The notes under the pieces: model-generated | Databases searched by the model: none | Seen by the model: only the letters and a program-made list of their open reading frames with translations | What the model was told of the DNA's origin: nothing | Made by a program: the position numbers and the translations under genes | Assembly: GCA_034521465.1 (NCBI GenBank) | Contig: JAXHMN010000010.1 | Coordinates: forward strand, 644,858 to 708,857 | Length of the DNA: 64,000 nucleotides | From: SURF-28 sp034521465 | Lineage (GTDB): Bacteria; Bacteroidota; Ignavibacteria; Ignavibacteriales; Melioribacteraceae | Direction of reading: 5' to 3' | In this document: positions 63,767-64,000 of the stretch, piece after piece | Position numbering within the stretch: position 1 is the first letter of the stretch | How the letters are laid out: each line of letters opens with the position of its first letter

Positions 63767-64000
63767 ATCGTATCAACTACGATGATGACGCTATTATTCA
63801 GACAACGCGAGTCTATCTACCATCGGATAGAGTACGAAGCTCGTTCCGTATTGTCGTAATCGAATCCATATTCATCCAGCTACACTAGCGTCACACTTCT
63901 CCAAGATAGTCTGACAGTGACTCCAACTATATTGACGGTATATTCTTGGCGAAATGAAGTCGTGAACGTTTCGTGTCGTTCGGAACTTAACCCGGGCTGT
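63767..64000. other. Window end, no gene seen
   Basis: The last 230 bp have no supported frame. The sequence ACACTTCTCCAAGATAGTC and its surroundings show no recognised repeat. Confidence 0.3.

Noticed and set aside
1..64000. tRNA or rRNA genes.
   Set aside because: None was recognised by eye on either strand. A covariance-model search would be decisive.

Overview
The window joins two unrelated genomes. Bases 1 to about 31,890 are GC-rich bacterial chromosome that looks gammaproteobacterial (rppH, bfd, speE/speA, hrpB, piuC, TonB-dependent receptors, DUF3185, a PAS-GGDEF protein; possibly Wenzhouxiangella-like, but the genus is a guess). From about 31,900 to 64,000 the sequence is haloarchaeal plasmid- or island-like DNA: acidic proteins, Tat lipoproteins, TATA-type promoter sequences, ISH3-, IS4- and IS1595/ISH4-type transposases and haloarchaeal integrases. 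The switch falls inside a GGDEF codon run (GHDAG) that abuts the 3' end of a haloarchaeal gene on the other strand. There is no mobile-element boundary there, so an assembly chimera is the simplest reading.

Bacterial part. 1-5.2 kb: TonB-dependent receptor with a carboxypeptidase-regulatory domain plus a secreted beta-helix-like partner. 5.2-7.2 kb: BtuD/BtuC- or heme-type ABC importer. 7.3-9.8 kb: rppH, a MarC-family membrane protein and a secreted M28 peptidase. 9.9-11.6 kb: a DUF4143 ATPase with a 23-bp iteron array, lying between two diverged copies of the end of the M28 gene. 11.6-15.4 kb: iron genes (piuC, siderophore receptor with a Fur-box-like site, bfd). 15.5-18.4 kb: divergent speE and speA (speA frameshifted). 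18.4-25.3 kb: psiE-like, phaB-like reductase, hrpB (frameshifted), fused E1 alpha/beta dehydrogenase. 25.2-31.9 kb: a TonB-C protein, a Crp/Fnr regulator and a run of envelope/stress genes (CsbD, an LPATA-tailed protein, DUF3185, DUF4398 lipoprotein, OmpA-like protein, truncated PAS-GGDEF).

Haloarchaeal part. 31.9-35.2 kb: plasmid-maintenance block (wHTH regulator, ParA, a Thr/Glu-repeat partner with TGAAACG repeats, broken HNH nuclease). 35-40.3 kb: decayed DNA with an ISH3 relic, a dead integrase and a second, frameshifted integrase. 40.7-42.4 kb: IS4-type transposase. 42.6-48.1 kb: small Tat lipoproteins, secreted proteins and membrane proteins in mixed orientation, separated by a shared intergenic repeat and IS6-like ends. 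48.4-52.5 kb: a frameshifted transposase, an HTH regulator with palindromic operators and an intact ISH3 element. 52.7-64 kb: secreted and membrane proteins, a PIN-type toxin-antitoxin pair, an IS110 relic, an ISH4-type element and pseudogenes.

Single-base reading-frame breaks are common on both sides of the junction (speA, hrpB, a small gene at 28.7 kb, the parA start, HNH, integrase, transposase, membrane and secreted proteins). This points to consensus indel errors as well as true decay. The most interesting biology is the iteron-controlled DUF4143 unit, the TGAAACG-rich par locus, the palindromic operators before the 50.4-kb HTH gene, and the cassette-like array of small haloarchaeal genes.
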